In this document: piece by piece, positions 35,381-47,240 of the stretch | Layout: each line of letters starts with the position of its first letter | How positions within the stretch are numbered: the stretch's first letter is position 1 | DNA from: Bedellia somnulentella | Lineage: Eukaryota > Arthropoda > Insecta > Lepidoptera > Bedelliidae | NCBI GenBank assembly: GCA_963576735.1 | Contig: OY755180.1 | Span: 17,388,678 to 17,452,677 of the forward strand | Direction of reading: 5' to 3' | Length of the DNA stretch: 64,000 nucleotides | Program-made: the position numbers and the translations under genes | The notes under the pieces: model-generated | What the model was told of the DNA's origin: nothing | The model's input: only the letters and a program-made list of their open reading frames with translations | The model's database searches: none

Positions 35381-35525
35381 ACATTGGTTGCACTTTTAAG
35401 CTATCTATTAAATATAAATTAATCATCGATTAAACCTTTGCAAAAAGAGATGTAAATTAGCAAATGGGTTTATAATGAATGGCAATAATTTCTTTAAGAT
35501 TCGAAGTAGGAAGGAAAATCATTAT

Positions 35526-35620
35526 ACATACATACATATACTCACGGCTGTAGATCCCTAGAAGGGGTAGCCAGAGTTTCAGAATAAGAATTTCTTCAAA
35601 CACTTTTGGAAGTTGGGAGG
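35526..35620 (-). mobile_element. Family A SINE, 3' half of a tandem pair
   Basis: Tail through 'acttttggaagttgggagg', then directly into the ACAT tail of the next unit. Confidence 0.78.
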
Positions 35621-35621
35621 A

Positions 35622-35856
35622 GACATACATACATACATACATATACTCACGGCTATAGGAGCTAAGGAATTAGAAATTCGTCAGCCACTTTTGTAAAATT
35701 GAGTGGGGAAAAGATGGTAAAGTAAAGGTTGTTGGTGATGGGTCTCCAACCGCATCGCCCAAAAATCCCTTGAAAGCCCCAATACCGTTAGTCGCCTCTT
35801 ACGTACACCCATCGGTAGAAACGGGGTAGTGCAATTCTAAGCCGACACTACACGGC
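35622..35856 (-). mobile_element. Family A SINE, nearly full length
   Basis: Complete except for loss of the hairpin segment: 'acggctat' runs straight into 'aggagctaaggaatt'. The lost hairpin would matter if it is the signal for mobilisation. Confidence 0.85.
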
Positions 35857-36851
35857 GTAATAATCATTATATTATTCAATAGATACAAAACACAGATTAA
35901 AAACATTTAAGACACATCATTGTTTATTTTAGTAATTTACAGATACGCATTCTAATTTGTATAAAAGCGAATAAAATATTAAACAAAAATGTTTTCTTTT
36001 ATACAAATTTCAAATGACTGACATTTCTCCATTCACGAGTGTCTTCAGACAGAAAAGCGCAGTAGCATTTCAAACAAAACTAATAAGTTGGAAGGTACAA
36101 AGCAAAGAGAGTCCTTTAAAGAAATGCAATAACGAAAACATATTTCTCTCACTCGTTTGACTCTGACAAAAATTTCAATTTTCTTTTTACATGTTCTTAG
36201 GTTCGCTGCCACTAAAACTTGTACGATAAAAATATTAACTAAAGCCAATGAAAAAAATTATCAATATTTGCATATCTATATTTTGTTTAAATTTTATAAA
36301 ATGGTTTATATTATACAACTTTATATAACCAATGTTTCTCAAATAACTTTCTCCAATCGATAATGTTGGTAAAAATTGTAACTCAACAATTAATTTCTCT
36401 GCTATAGTCGGATACAATTAAAAAAAAAATGAGCAAAAAACAACCATACAACCATAGCTTATTTGGTACTCAAAAAGCCCTGTTACCGTAGTCAATTCGA
36501 GAATACACACAGTATAATTTAGTGAAGTAACATTTCTAGCCAATACTATACGGCCTTTTAAACCCGTTGCTGGTTAAAAATATATCAAAATCATACCATA
36601 TTTCCAAAATAGTGATACCATAAAAGTACTATCTACGCCTATCTTGCACTAGGTTGCAACCACACAAAACTATTCCCTCGAAAAGGCAGCATGTTTCATC
36701 GGTTAGTTTCAGTGAATCTATTAAAACTTTATTCAAGATACGAGTATGCACCGAACTCGATTCGCTCTGCATTACGTCATTGCTTTCTTACAAAACATCT
36801 TTTTTGTGTCACGGTTTGATAAAAATAAGCAGTTTGTGTGAATGAGTGCAT

Positions 36852-36925
36852 ATTGGTGGCTTAGTGGTAAGATCTTGGCTTTGACTCGAAGGACCGTGAG
36901 TTTAAATCCTGAGTCAGCGTCAATG
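36852..36925 (+). mobile_element. tRNA-like SINE head
   Basis: A box 'TGGCTTAGTGG' and B box 'GAGTTTAAATCC' are correctly ordered and spaced. The sequence after it (to about 36960) matches no other repeat here, so this is a different SINE family or a truncated head. Confidence 0.6.
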
Positions 36926-37124
36926 ATAAGACGTTGATATAGCTTAGAATGTAAGTTCAGTTTCTAAAAATCTTTAAAATTTATTCAGTTTATTGAAATT
37001 GATAACGTTTTAAACCAAAGGTAACGTTTTAGACGTAATCTTTTAAAATTAAAGAGAAAAACTATATTGTAGTGATTATACCATAAAATGAAATATGCTT
37101 TTTATTTATCTTAAAAGATCTTTC

Positions 37125-37330
37125 ATATACTTGGGCCATTAGTTCATATTGGGGTTGGCAAAGACTATAGATCGCCACTTTGTACGATCCTGGCAAACCT
37201 TTCGAGCTTCGTTTACATCTACATCCATAAATATTTTCGTACATGCCCTTTTTATTTTGACACTTTTTACTTCTCTAACTAATTCTCTTTTTGATGTTAT
37301 TGCGTGGTCGTCCTCTATTTATATATAGAC
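37125..37330 (-). mobile_element. Family C SINE, long copy
   Basis: 'gggccattagttcatattgg', 'atcgccactttgtacgatcc', 'tggcaaacctttcgagcttc' and 'ttctctttttgatgttatt'. It extends the family well beyond the 3' module. Confidence 0.8.
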
Positions 37331-38610
37331 GATATGATGAAGATATGAACGAAAAGGGAATATGAGTATTACTTACATGCTGAGATAAGATCAATACTAT
37401 TTTCGAAGCAATAGCTGTGCACTGTGTTGCCAAATTATTAACATAAACACGGTACGCTGACTCGCTTTATCCCACGTCTGATAATAACCCCTATGTGTCT
37501 GGCATACACTGCGCTAATATCAATCAACAATATTGATCGAACCATTATTAACATAGTCATCTTTCTACCTAATATTAGATATACTATATAATGGTTAACA
37601 CCTAAATATTTGAATACTCATGGATTCAATAATAAATTTTTATCGTTTACGTCTTCGGCTCAAAAAAGTTTTTGTATTTTTCTGAGATTACTAAAGGTTT
37701 TGTAGGCGATGACTAAGGGTTTTTAAGATATGGTACCTTTTTAGTCACTAGAATTGGTAACCATCTTTTTTTAACCACTTAGGAGGATTTTCTGATCTCA
37801 AATTTTGTTCCAAAATCAACCCGACTCTTATATCTGTGCTGCTATTCCAATATCACTATTGGAATAGCATTATTACTATATCGTATGATAAATAGCCTAA
37901 AAACCATTCATTATCTTTTATATAGTGATAATCTTAGCCCACCTGGAATTTTTTATTATATTTATATGAAATAGGTTTCTTATTAACAGATAATATATCA
38001 ATGTTTTTGTTTTATAATCTTCAAGTTTTTAACGGCTAAAATAATATCTATAGATCAAGATGAATATGAATATTACTCTTTACATCAGAGCTGACGCGCC
38101 AAATTGATCTGCAAATAATTTTCCAACAATTAGAAAATGTTATACGAATGAAAAATATTTGTAGCACAAAAAACAATTCTTAATTATACCTTCACTCCCT
38201 CTGTCAAAGGCTTTGATAAATACTTGTTAATTTAGCCCCGAGTTAAGCGAGTTCATAAAATTGTTATTATTTCAAACTTTTGCCCGCCTCTCTTGTATGC
38301 TTTATATAATTGTTATTAGAAATTCCTCCGAAATTTACAAAACCCTGGTTTTATTTCAAAATACAAGCCATATTTATATTAACTCCTTAAAAAAATATTA
38401 AAGGATGTGTATTAAATTGTGACGACTAAATAAAAAAGAAAATGTGACGCAGGAAAAATATCATTTTATTTACAACGCTCAATTTCTTTTCACTGACTAA
38501 TTCCTTTTTTTCATTACTGCCTTAAGTCATTACTTATCAATAATCATTCAAATTCATTCGAAAATTATAACTTCCAAATTTGCTTTATAGACTACATTCA
38601 TATTAAGATA
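37331..38610. other. AT-rich stretch with one hairpin
   Basis: Nothing recognised except the perfect stem-loop at 37840-37869. Confidence 0.4.
37840..37869. repeat. 13-bp perfect stem-loop with tetraloop
   Basis: TGCTATTCCAATA, loop TCAC, TATTGGAATAGCA. Perfect pairing and a small loop; possible cruciform or RNA hairpin. Confidence 0.75.
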
Positions 38611-38852
38611 ACTCAAACTCAAAAGGTCACGTCTCCAAGGGGTTGGCAGAGGTACTAATACTTCTGAACATCTCGTGACATTGTCACCTGGCTTTCAGAG
38701 ACCCACGTTTTGCTTGGACAGTGTTACTCACGTGATAGGGGGCAGGCCTATGGCCGTTTTGTACGAATACACTGTCACATGACTAAGTACAACTCAGCCA
38801 TGTGGGTTTCCTCACGATGTTTTCCCTCATCGCTAACAACCATGATAAATTA
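38611..38852 (-). mobile_element. Family B SINE, most of the body without the tRNA head
   Basis: From 'aaaaggtcacgtctccaagg' through the CACGTG segment to the conserved core ('cctcacgatgttttccctc'). It stops before the tRNA-like part. Confidence 0.85.
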
Positions 38853-40714
38853 TACATACATTCATAGTAAGATAACCTAAGGACTTAACTAAGAATTTTA
38901 CTTGGTAGTTGTTATTTCGAAGTAAACCCTTTATAAGCGGAAACGTTTAAGGATCCCAACTACTGGAGGCTAAATGCATTGTATTTAAGTAAATATAAAG
39001 TCTATATACAACAGGCTTCGTGTGTAGAAGCCCCTAAAGTTTGTACCACGATTTAATCTATAATGTTCCGGGGCCTTACTAATACGAAAAGTTAAATTCG
39101 ACTCCCAAACTATAACAGTGTCGATATTTCCTAAAACTATGTAACAACTTGCGTTTTGCGGCTTCATAATTTCCAAGCTTAACACGATGGGAATAACAAC
39201 TAATTTAGATTGAGTGCGTCGGAACTTTTACTAGAACTTGCTTGAAAATAATGTGATGAAGTTTTAGTTTGTTTAAAATATTTTTCATTAGTCTTTTGTC
39301 ATACTCAAAGTCAATCCTTGATAGGGTAAGACATCTGTTTGAGTGTTGCTTGCTGGTTTTTTTCAGGTAAAGAAACCAACCATCCATCCATATAGATATT
39401 CATCGTATAACTAATCTGAACTATTCTGAATCTTATAACTATTATGTTTACTCTGAACTGAACTGCTGAAAATACTTACAAATTAATTATACTTAAAGCT
39501 TGCAGTTTTTAGCATATGAAATTAAAAACTATAAATGAATGAAATTAAATTTGTGTGAAAATTGTGGCAGGTGGTCCTTAAAACTGTGTAACAAGTAAGG
39601 GATATTATGTATTCTAACTAGCCTATTAAACCGGTCCATTATATTATTTAACACATCAGTATGTAGTTGATTATTAACAACATTCCTGAGAAAGCCATTA
39701 AAGATAACAATTTCCTATACTTTTCCTTTTTTCTCAACAAAAGTGCGAAAGAGAAAACAACACTTAAAACTATTTACCATAACATAATGTAGAATTAAAT
39801 TTGATCACGATCTTTGGAAATATATATTAGCTAATTAACAATGAAAATCGTTAACAATATTTTCTCATGTAACATTCATGCGAACAAAACATTAACGTAA
39901 CGATTTCGGACGTAAATGGACATTTTATATATTCGATCCACGAAAGTGTGCGGCGACCCTTAGGGCTTAGTTTAATTTCAATTTAGTGGGGAACCCTTGG
40001 GTAAAGTTACATTTATTTTGCTTAAATTTATATGCGTTGACAGATGAATCTCTTATTTTAAAATGTACGTGAAGGAAATGAACGAAAAACAAAGACGAAA
40101 ATGTTCCTTATAAAGTTTATCCTCGTATGCCTCTTACATTCTTGTACCGACATCTGGTGATCCCATCGATGTTAACAAACACTATTGATTTTAACTTTGC
40201 AAAATCGCTTACATACTTTTTATAACTGCCTTCTTATTTTCTTTGGAAGATTAACAGATTTACAAATCTTCACCTATAGAAAAATTACATAATACTTATA
40301 GAACTAAAAGATTAAGGTAAAAATTAAATAATTATAATGTTTAGTTTAGTGTAGAAATTATTGGCTGAAATGCAAATAAGTTCATAATTTTCTTACTCTT
40401 TTAGTGCTTGTATCGAAAATATCTAAATCTACTATTGATTCATTAAATTGAGTACATGCACGTAATAGAAATGAGTTACGCCTATAATAATTAGTATTAG
40501 CTTTTGGGACACTTAAGACAGGCCGTTTCCTTTAGGCCTTTTGGTTGGTACGTAAGTAAATTTTGCTAAGCAACTCGGGACAATCCACTACTTTAACAAT
40601 ATCAAACAAGTAACATATGTCACTTATATGGCGCCTGGCTTCAAGGGACAAGAAATGATATCGAATGCACCTCTGATGGTAACCGGCTGTATATTGTCGC
40701 GTTTTGTAATCGAG
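38853..40714. other. AT-rich stretch, nothing recognised
   Basis: Several short frames (38985, 39205) lack recognisable domains. No repeats from the named families. Confidence 0.4.
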
Positions 40715-41168
40715 ATCCCACCAAAAACATTTTAAATGTAAAAAATGTTAGCCAAGCAAATACAATACAAAAATTTATAATATGTTAACTAAAAGACTTC
40801 GCAGACAAAAGGATTGATATCTGAATGGTTGCCAAGCACTGCAGATAATCCTGAAATACAAAGTAGATAACAAGTTAAATTAAAGTTTTGATTTAATTTG
40901 GCTTGTTTTCACCACAAAATCAAATTAAAATGTACCTAGCAGATAAGTTGATTATCATGATAACTCGTATGTGGAAACGAGCCAAATTAAATCAAAACTT
41001 TAATTTAACGTGTTATCTACTTTGTATTTCAGGATTATCTGCAGTGCATGGCAACCATTCAGATATCAATCCTTTTGTCTGCGAAGTCTTTTAGTTAACA
41101 TATTATAAATTTTTGTATTGTATTTGCTTGGCTAACATTTTTTACATTTAAAATGTTTTTGGTGGGAT
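40715..41168. mobile_element. Foldback element: 189-bp inverted arms, 76-bp spacer
   Basis: Arms 40715-40903 and 40980-41168 pair without any indel and with only a few mismatches. The outer ends read ATCCCACCAAAAACATTT. Weak pairing continues a few bases outward. No clear target duplication is visible (AT on both sides at best). This could be a MITE-like foldback DNA transposon or the palindromic end of a larger element. A transcript would form a long dsRNA hairpin. The 63-residue frame inside is chance. Confidence 0.88.
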
Positions 41169-41399
41169 ATCATTACTTTTTGTTAAGAAATAAGTTGGTA
41201 TTTTTTTTTCTGCGTTTGATATTATACCTACCTTACTGTCTATCTACTATTTTAATCAAACAAATCAATGAATTTGGCAAAAGAAACAAACCTACAAACA
41301 ACCCAATCTAAAAGCAATCAGCAAGAAAAAAAACAGAATTTACAACACCGTTACCAGCTGTAACTCATACGACGACGAAGCATAAAACTCAACCTTATA

Positions 41400-41580
41400 G
41401 GCGGGATTTCGCTAGACAACCGAACAGCATGGGGTCGCTCGCGCGTATGAGCGCGGCTGGCGCTCGCTTTGGTACGTTCGCAGTTCCCGTCATGCCCCGC
41501 CCCTGCCCCTCACCCCGTGCGTCTTGCCCTGTGATCTCCTGTGGCCCCACGCTTGTAGCGAGACGTGGTAGCGACTAAGT
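41400..41580. other. GC-rich island
   Basis: Strong local rise in G+C and CpG ('tcgctcgcgcgtatgagcgc', 'atgccccgcccctgcccctc'), 230 bp after the foldback. No open frame or splice sites tie it to a gene. Promoter, or part of a mobile element carried with the palindrome, are both possible. Confidence 0.4.
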
Positions 41581-41866
41581 TTAAGTTAGTTTATGTTATT
41601 GCATGTATGTAATTATCATTATTACAATCATAAAATAGTATTATGTTATTAAATTTGATTATGAGCGCTGACATTACACAAAATCAATTCATTTTATTTA
41701 ATTTCCTTAGGTTTAATGATTAGTAGGTATCTGTGTATTATGAAAACGCTATCCGATGTTGTGTCATACTCATACTGTATGACTCATACAGTGGTCGCCG
41801 TTCTGCTGACATGAGATAGGTACTAGGTGTTATGATACCTATTAATTAGTACGACAGGAATCGAAT

Positions 41867-42242
41867 GCGAAGCGACATGATAGTCCAGTGGGTAGAACAC
41901 CCGCCCGAAAAACAGAAGGGCGTGAGTTCCAATCCTGGGACGGGCCTACACCAATTTGTCTTTTCTAAAGTCATATGTGTGGTTAATTTATCATGGTTGC
42001 TAACGGTGAGGGAAAACATCGTGAGGAAACCCACATGGCTGAGTTGTACTTAGTCATGTGACAGTGTATTCGTACAAAACGGCGATAGGCCTGCCCCCTA
42101 TCACGTGAGTACACTGTCTAAGCAAAACGTGGGTACCTTCTCTGGAAACTAAATGGCGCTTGCCGTGTGAGTTCGGGAGTATTGGTACCTCTGCCAACCC
42201 CTTCGGGGATAAACGGCGTGAACGTTTATGTTATGTTATGTT
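41867..42242 (+). mobile_element. Family B SINE, full length with 11-bp TSD
   Basis: AGGAATCGAAT at 41856-41866 and 42243-42253 brackets a complete element. In order: tRNA-like head (A box 'tagtccagtgg', B box 'agttccaatcc', about 41875-41942), the conserved core about 41985-42060, a body with CACGTG, the hairpin 'ccccttcgggg', 'cggcgtgaacg' and (TTATG)n. RNA polymerase III transcription from the head is expected for this class. Confidence 0.93.
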
Positions 42243-42466
42243 AGGAATCGAATCTGAGTTTTATATATTGAAGAAATGTATTGCTATTGTTCGCAACCAA
42301 CCGGGCTGTGCTAGTACAGTACCTGTACCTATACTCATAGTTTGAGTTTTGTAATTGTAAATAACTTTAGCGTCGAAGTTTAATGAATGATCAAGTAAGT
42401 ATGCATAGCATACCTAAACCTATTCAGAACGGAGTTTTATATTAGCGTCAACAACATTTCATCATG

Positions 42467-42654
42467 TGTTAAGGCAAGGAATAATAAAGACGAAGACTTG
42501 CCAATAAAACATTTACTTTTAAATAAGACAGTTATTACATTTACAATATGTATGTTAAGTCGACGGTGGTTGGTTGCGTAGTGCGTTCTCCCGCCAGCGA
42601 TCTCCGCGCCGCCGCGCCTGTGGATTGCCTATACACGCGGATCAGGCGTAAACA
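42467..42654 (-). repeat. LTR (3' LTR in element orientation)
   Basis: 188 bp, with a GC-rich half ('ctccgcgccgccgcgcctg') and an AT-rich half containing AATAAA on the plus strand. It differs from its partner by two transitions. Confidence 0.92.
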
Positions 42655-42683
42655 TCCTCCGGGACGTTGAAAGCTTGATGTAG

Positions 42684-42845
42684 TTAGCTTTTAATATTCT
42701 CGTGGGGTAGTAAACAAAGCCTATTTACTGCTCTACGTAAGACCCCTTTTGATGTGGTTACATCAGCAACCCGGCTAACACCGTCCGCTCCTGGATAGAG
42801 GCGTGACACACGTCCAAGGCGCCATTGAAGTGGAGGCAGGTTGTC
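42684..42845 (-). pseudogene. BEL/Pao polyprotein C-terminal remnant inside the mini-LTR element
   Basis: Directly after the primer-binding site one frame reads 53 codons to TAA. It contains NLPPLQWRLGRV, LYPGADG, RVADVTTSKGV and NRLCLLP, the signature of the conserved domain at the end of BEL/Pao pol. Everything from gag to integrase is deleted. The deletion joins the primer-binding site to the end of pol at 'gacag/gacaac'. It cannot encode an enzyme. Confidence 0.88.
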
Positions 42846-42862
42846 CTGTCACGGTCACCAAA

Positions 42863-43050
42863 TGTTAAGGCAAGGAATAATAAAGACGAAGACTTGCCAA
42901 TAAAACATTTACTTTTAAATAAGACAGTTATTACATTTACAATATGTGTGTTAAGTCGACGGTGGTTGGTTGCGTAGTGCGTTCTCCCGCCAGCGATCTC
43001 CGCGCCGCCGCGCCTGCGGATTGCCTATACACGCGGATCAGGCGTAAACA
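42863..43050 (-). repeat. LTR (5' LTR in element orientation)
   Basis: 188 bp, followed inward by the primer-binding site. The near identity to the other LTR means recent insertion or recent gene conversion. Confidence 0.92.
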
Positions 43051-43055
43051 TCATG

Positions 43056-43815
43056 GAATTTATTATGATTTCTATACAAAATGTTCTTGTGAGGGAAATA
43101 TTGAAAAATCTTAAAAATTCTCCGTTTTCAGATTTTTCCCTTTGTTAATATTTGATCACCGACCTGGATGCCGAATTTCAACTTCCTGGGATATCTGGAA
43201 GTGGGTTAGCTTTTTGATCTATATGTCAGTGAGTCACTAAAAAAATCGCGATTTTTGGACGTTTATATCTTAATAACCCTTTGTTATGTATTTATGGAAA
43301 TTAGGTTACTAGTTTGTATCCTTGATATCAACAAATGAGCCAAATTTGGTTGGTTTATGTTGATTAGATTTTGAGTTATGATGGTGTAAAAAGTCGCTCC
43401 AAATGGTTCGTGTAATATACACATACGGTGCGCGCTCGCCGCCTTGGCTTGGCTTGACGCACTACCGTGCGTCTTGATATCGAAGGTACCTCCTTTGGAT
43501 ACCCTCGATACGTCGAATATAGATGTTACAGTTCGGGTTCCACACTTGCGACGCGTATTCTGAATGGCTTCTTACAAACGAGCATTTATTATTTCCTATG
43601 CTCTTGCTATTTTTCAAAACATGGCTTTAACACATTTAAAAACGTGGATAATTTAAAAATACAACACAGGTATAGTTATACTTATGGTTTACTGGTACTC
43701 AAAGCAGATAAAACATTAACTCACAGATCTGCAAAGATTTTGATTCGACATACAATGTAGGCTAGTATAATTAAATAATTGTATTCCATTATTATTATAT
43801 CAGCAAATAATACAA
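43056..43815. other. Single-copy stretch with a short GC patch
   Basis: 'cggtgcgcgctcgccgcctt' at about 43427-43450 is the only GC-rich patch. The 97-residue frame at 43467 has no recognisable domain. Confidence 0.4.
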
Positions 43816-43825
43816 TATATAATAA

Positions 43826-44193
43826 CCGTGATAGCCCAGTGGGTAGAACACTCGGTTATCGTGCAAACGACTGGTGTTCAAATCCTGGGTCGGGCCTACA
43901 CCAATTTGTCTTTTATATAGACATATGTGTGGTTAATTTATCATGGTTGTTAACGGTGAGGGAAAACATCGTGAGGAAACCCACATGGCTGAGTTGTACT
44001 TAGTCATGTGACAGTGTATTCGTACAAAACGGCGATAGGCCTGCCCCCTATCACGTGAGTACACTGTCCATGCAAAACGTGGGTACTCTGAACACCGGGT
44101 GACAAAGTCACGTGATGTTCAGAAGTATTAGTACCTCTGCCAACCCCTTCGGGGATATTCGGCGTGAACGTTTATGTTTATGCTTATTATGCT
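43826..44193 (+). mobile_element. Family B SINE, full length with 10-bp TSD
   Basis: TATATAATAA at 43816-43825 and 44194-44203. The head carries a perfect A box (TAGCCCAGTGG) and B box (TGTTCAAATCC). The core, two CACGTG motifs, the hairpin 'ccccttcgggg' and the tail follow. This is the best reference copy in the window. Confidence 0.95.
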
Positions 44194-44203
44194 TATATAA
44201 TAA

Positions 44204-45165
44204 AAGTGTTAATATTAACTATATGAAAAAATGGTCGACTGAAGTCACAGCGATTACAAGAACCTTTTTGTTTTCTATTTCAAATTCAAGACGAACATAG
44301 AATAATTCCAAACAAGATTTTTCTCTGGGATTTTTAACGAAATCGCTGCAAAGCTTTGTAAGCGCACAGGATTGCCAAGAAAAGAAAGATTTTTATCTCA
44401 AAATGAAGCATTCGCTTGGAATTTTGGTGCTGGTTACCCCGTATGATGTGTCACTGAAAAATAGTTTATATGTAGACGTACGTAAGGGTCAAGGCGAATG
44501 AGTAGATTACTTAGAAAGTGCTAAGGTTAAAGGATGGACGGAAACGAGGCCTCTGCCCTAAAGACGGTTTTGCATACTGATTTTTGTATAGGTGCCACAG
44601 TACACGCACTTCTTTGAAATCACAGTTTTTTTTTAAATGTTCTAAACAGGTTTGAAGGTTAAAAAAATATGACGAAGTTAAGTTTATTGCTTCAATTGAA
44701 GTTTTATATTAATAAATATGTGTTTTATTTTAATAAATCTAGTAAGTAATAGGCATACAATATCGTGTGAACTGATATTAATGTGAAATGGATTTATCTG
44801 TACTTGTCTAGAGAGATAGTACAATATTAAAAATACTATCGATGCAATCGAAAGCAAGATGTTACACTTTATGTTTATTTTTATATCAACATATTATTCA
44901 GTATTATAGTTTATTTACTGTTCCATAAAGCTTAACTTACATTCACAGCCTCGGGGTGAAGGTATTCTAAATGTTTAATACGCACGTTTAGATGAAGGAT
45001 TCTTTTGTCCAAAATGCGAATCCGCGAAAACCTTTTTTCATAAAACGCCTATGAAAAATAGACCAAAATAAAACTTCGCTGTAAAAGCTCGTTTGGTCAT
45101 AAGCGCGAATATTTTATGTATTTTCATATTGCTTAAATGGCTCAACTGTTGTATCGCCTTTCCGA
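44204..45165. other. AT-rich stretch, nothing recognised
   Basis: No named repeat or exon recognised. Confidence 0.4.
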
Positions 45166-45171
45166 TATACT

Positions 45172-45335
45172 ATTGGGGTAGGCAGAGTCTATCAAACTGC
45201 ACTTTATACAATCTTGGCAAACCTCCCAAGCTTCACTAACATTCATAACATAACATTACTCTTCAGATTTCAAAGGCAGGCTGCTATTTAAGCACATTCT
45301 CTATTTGTTTTAAATATTTCCGTCGCTACGTAGGA
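45172..45335 (-). mobile_element. Family C SINE, long diverged copy
   Basis: 'attggggtaggcagagtcta', 'caatcttggcaaacctccca' and 'aagcacattctctatttgtt'. The last motif recurs in the copy at 51.3 kb, which helps define the family 5' side. Confidence 0.75.
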
Positions 45336-47240
45336 ACTGAAACAAAGGAAAAGTATATATAAATATATAGTTTCTTTAATACATACATATAAGGTAAAAA
45401 AAACAGAACACAAGAAACGTAAAAATTAAAGTTTTAAACTGGTTAAGCTAATTAATATCAACACGTTCTTGCATGGCTCAAAACTATCCGTTCCTACTCC
45501 AGAACCATGAAAAAAGGGAGAAGATAACATTTCCCGTAATCCGTCTTCTCGTGTTGGTAGCCAAGTAACAATTCAAAACACATTTTTCTGAAACATGTGA
45601 AACTGTAGAAACAAAATAAAAAAAAAACATTTGAATGAGAAAAGCAAAAACGCTTACAAATGGTCCCATCTAAATATGTCATAGAAAATCCATGATTTAA
45701 TGAAAAGTCGCGCTATAGAGGGAAAGTGAGGCTCACTTTACGACCTCGTAAATTAAACATTATCGGTCCGTATAAACTCGGAGGCTCTGTGACTCGTAAA
45801 AAAAGTCGTCAAAACAAAATTGGACGCACTCCACTATGATAATGGTAATATGGAACAATCGTTTTAATTATCCCGCATTATACCGCGCCCAGAGCCTTTA
45901 ATCTATGATTTTTATTAATAACAATAAGGCTTCGAGGGTAGCGGTATACATTTTGTTGCCGCTTATCGTCTGTAGTTTTATTACGACTAGCGAGTGAGGT
46001 TTTAGCATGTTACTTTGTTGTTTTATGTTTGTTGGTTAATAGAAGAGTTACGTTTTTATCTGTGGAATTGCACGTGAACAATTTCGTTGATGAGTTTTTA
46101 CAATTATTTATTTACAATGTTAATTTCATTAACGTAGTGGTTTGCCTGTGCAATTTCATGCGAAGGTACTATTTACTATGTTATTTAGGTATAGGAAATG
46201 ACTCATAAATCTCTTTTGTTTTTTCTTTGGGAAATGTGATTGATGTTAACTTTTCCATGTTCATCTTTACGACCAATAACGTTATATATCTCTATCCCAT
46301 TGAGTTTTGATTGTAGGTATGTATATGAATTACCTGAATTGATCTCGTTTTTTTACCTTCCGATTCTCTACCAGCTGCGATAAAACCTCATTTCATAGAA
46401 ATAAAATTGTTCCAGTGGATCGACTTCCACAAAATAGACTAAATCATTAAAAAGGTATTTATTTAGGTAACGACATCAAACAATATTATCGAGTATTATG
46501 TTTAGTTACTCATAAGATAAATCCAAGTAAGCACTAATAAAATGTTAGATACTAGAATTACTTCAGGTTATTCATTGCACTTGTTTTATTTTATTTTTAA
46601 GTACATACATTTATGAGCTTAATTAACGCAGCGTCTGTAAGAAGTCTGTAGATAATTTATAACCGGGTTTCAAGGAAATATTCTTAGTTTAAAAGTATCA
46701 AAAAAGTGGTAGTACTTGTAAAAATGGCCGTCTACGGAGCTACGAGAAAAAGTTGAATAATGGCGTAGCAGCGTAGCATAGCTAGCCGTCGTAGTCGGGC
46801 GAGCTCGTAGCAATGCAGCGCCGTAGTCGATACGCGCGGCGGATTTCGGGCGCTTTATTTAAAGCGAATTCTTTGAAAATATTTCACTATGATTTTATGA
46901 AATATTTTCGACATTCTGCTGAATAATTTGCTTTATTTTGTGTCGGAATATGTGTGTATCTATTCTACAGAGATCCTTGAATTTTTTGTTATAATGGAAT
47001 AAAACGCCCCTTGTTAGGACCACGTTAAACAATTTTTACAAATAAAGCCGGGTTTAAGACAACCTTCAAGAAGTTTTAAGAATGATATTCAACAATTTCG
47101 AAACATACTTAACGTTTTTCCGGCATATTTCAATAATAAGCGCTTTATTAAGAAATGTTACCCTATATTATTTTCTGATTTAATAACTACATATTACATA
47201 GACATGTAGTAAATGATTGTTTACACATGCTGATGAATAT
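45336..47240. other. AT-rich stretch containing the CGTAG cluster
   Basis: Only the motif cluster at 46732-46827 stands out. Two overlapping minus-strand frames at 45.5 kb are low-complexity. Confidence 0.4.
46732..46827. repeat. Cluster of seven CGTAG/CTACG motifs
   Basis: CGTAG occurs five times and CTACG twice within about 95 bp of a GC-rich patch ('ggcgtagcagcgtagcatag', 'gtcgtagtcgggcgagctcg'). It is not a regular tandem repeat. Confidence 0.55.

Larger units (their letters stand above)
42467..43050 (-). mobile_element. Miniature LTR retrotransposon, deletion derivative of BEL/Pao
   Basis: Two 188-bp LTRs differing at two positions, each TG...CA, flank a 208-bp interior. The 5-bp duplication TCATG lies at 42462-42466 and 43051-43055. 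Read on the minus strand, the left LTR is followed after two bases by TGGTGACCGTGACAGG (42860-42845), which resembles a tRNA-Arg-type primer-binding site. A short purine run 'ggagga' stands just before the second LTR. Gag, protease, RT and RNase H are absent, so it must depend on an intact relative. Confidence 0.93.

Noticed and set aside
42467..43050. Simple segmental duplication of 188 bp
   Set aside because: TG...CA ends, a 5-bp TSD, a primer-binding site and pol remnant between the copies show they are LTRs.
43467..43760. 97-residue frame
   Set aside because: No recognisable domain, ordinary composition for chance, no supporting splice or promoter signals.
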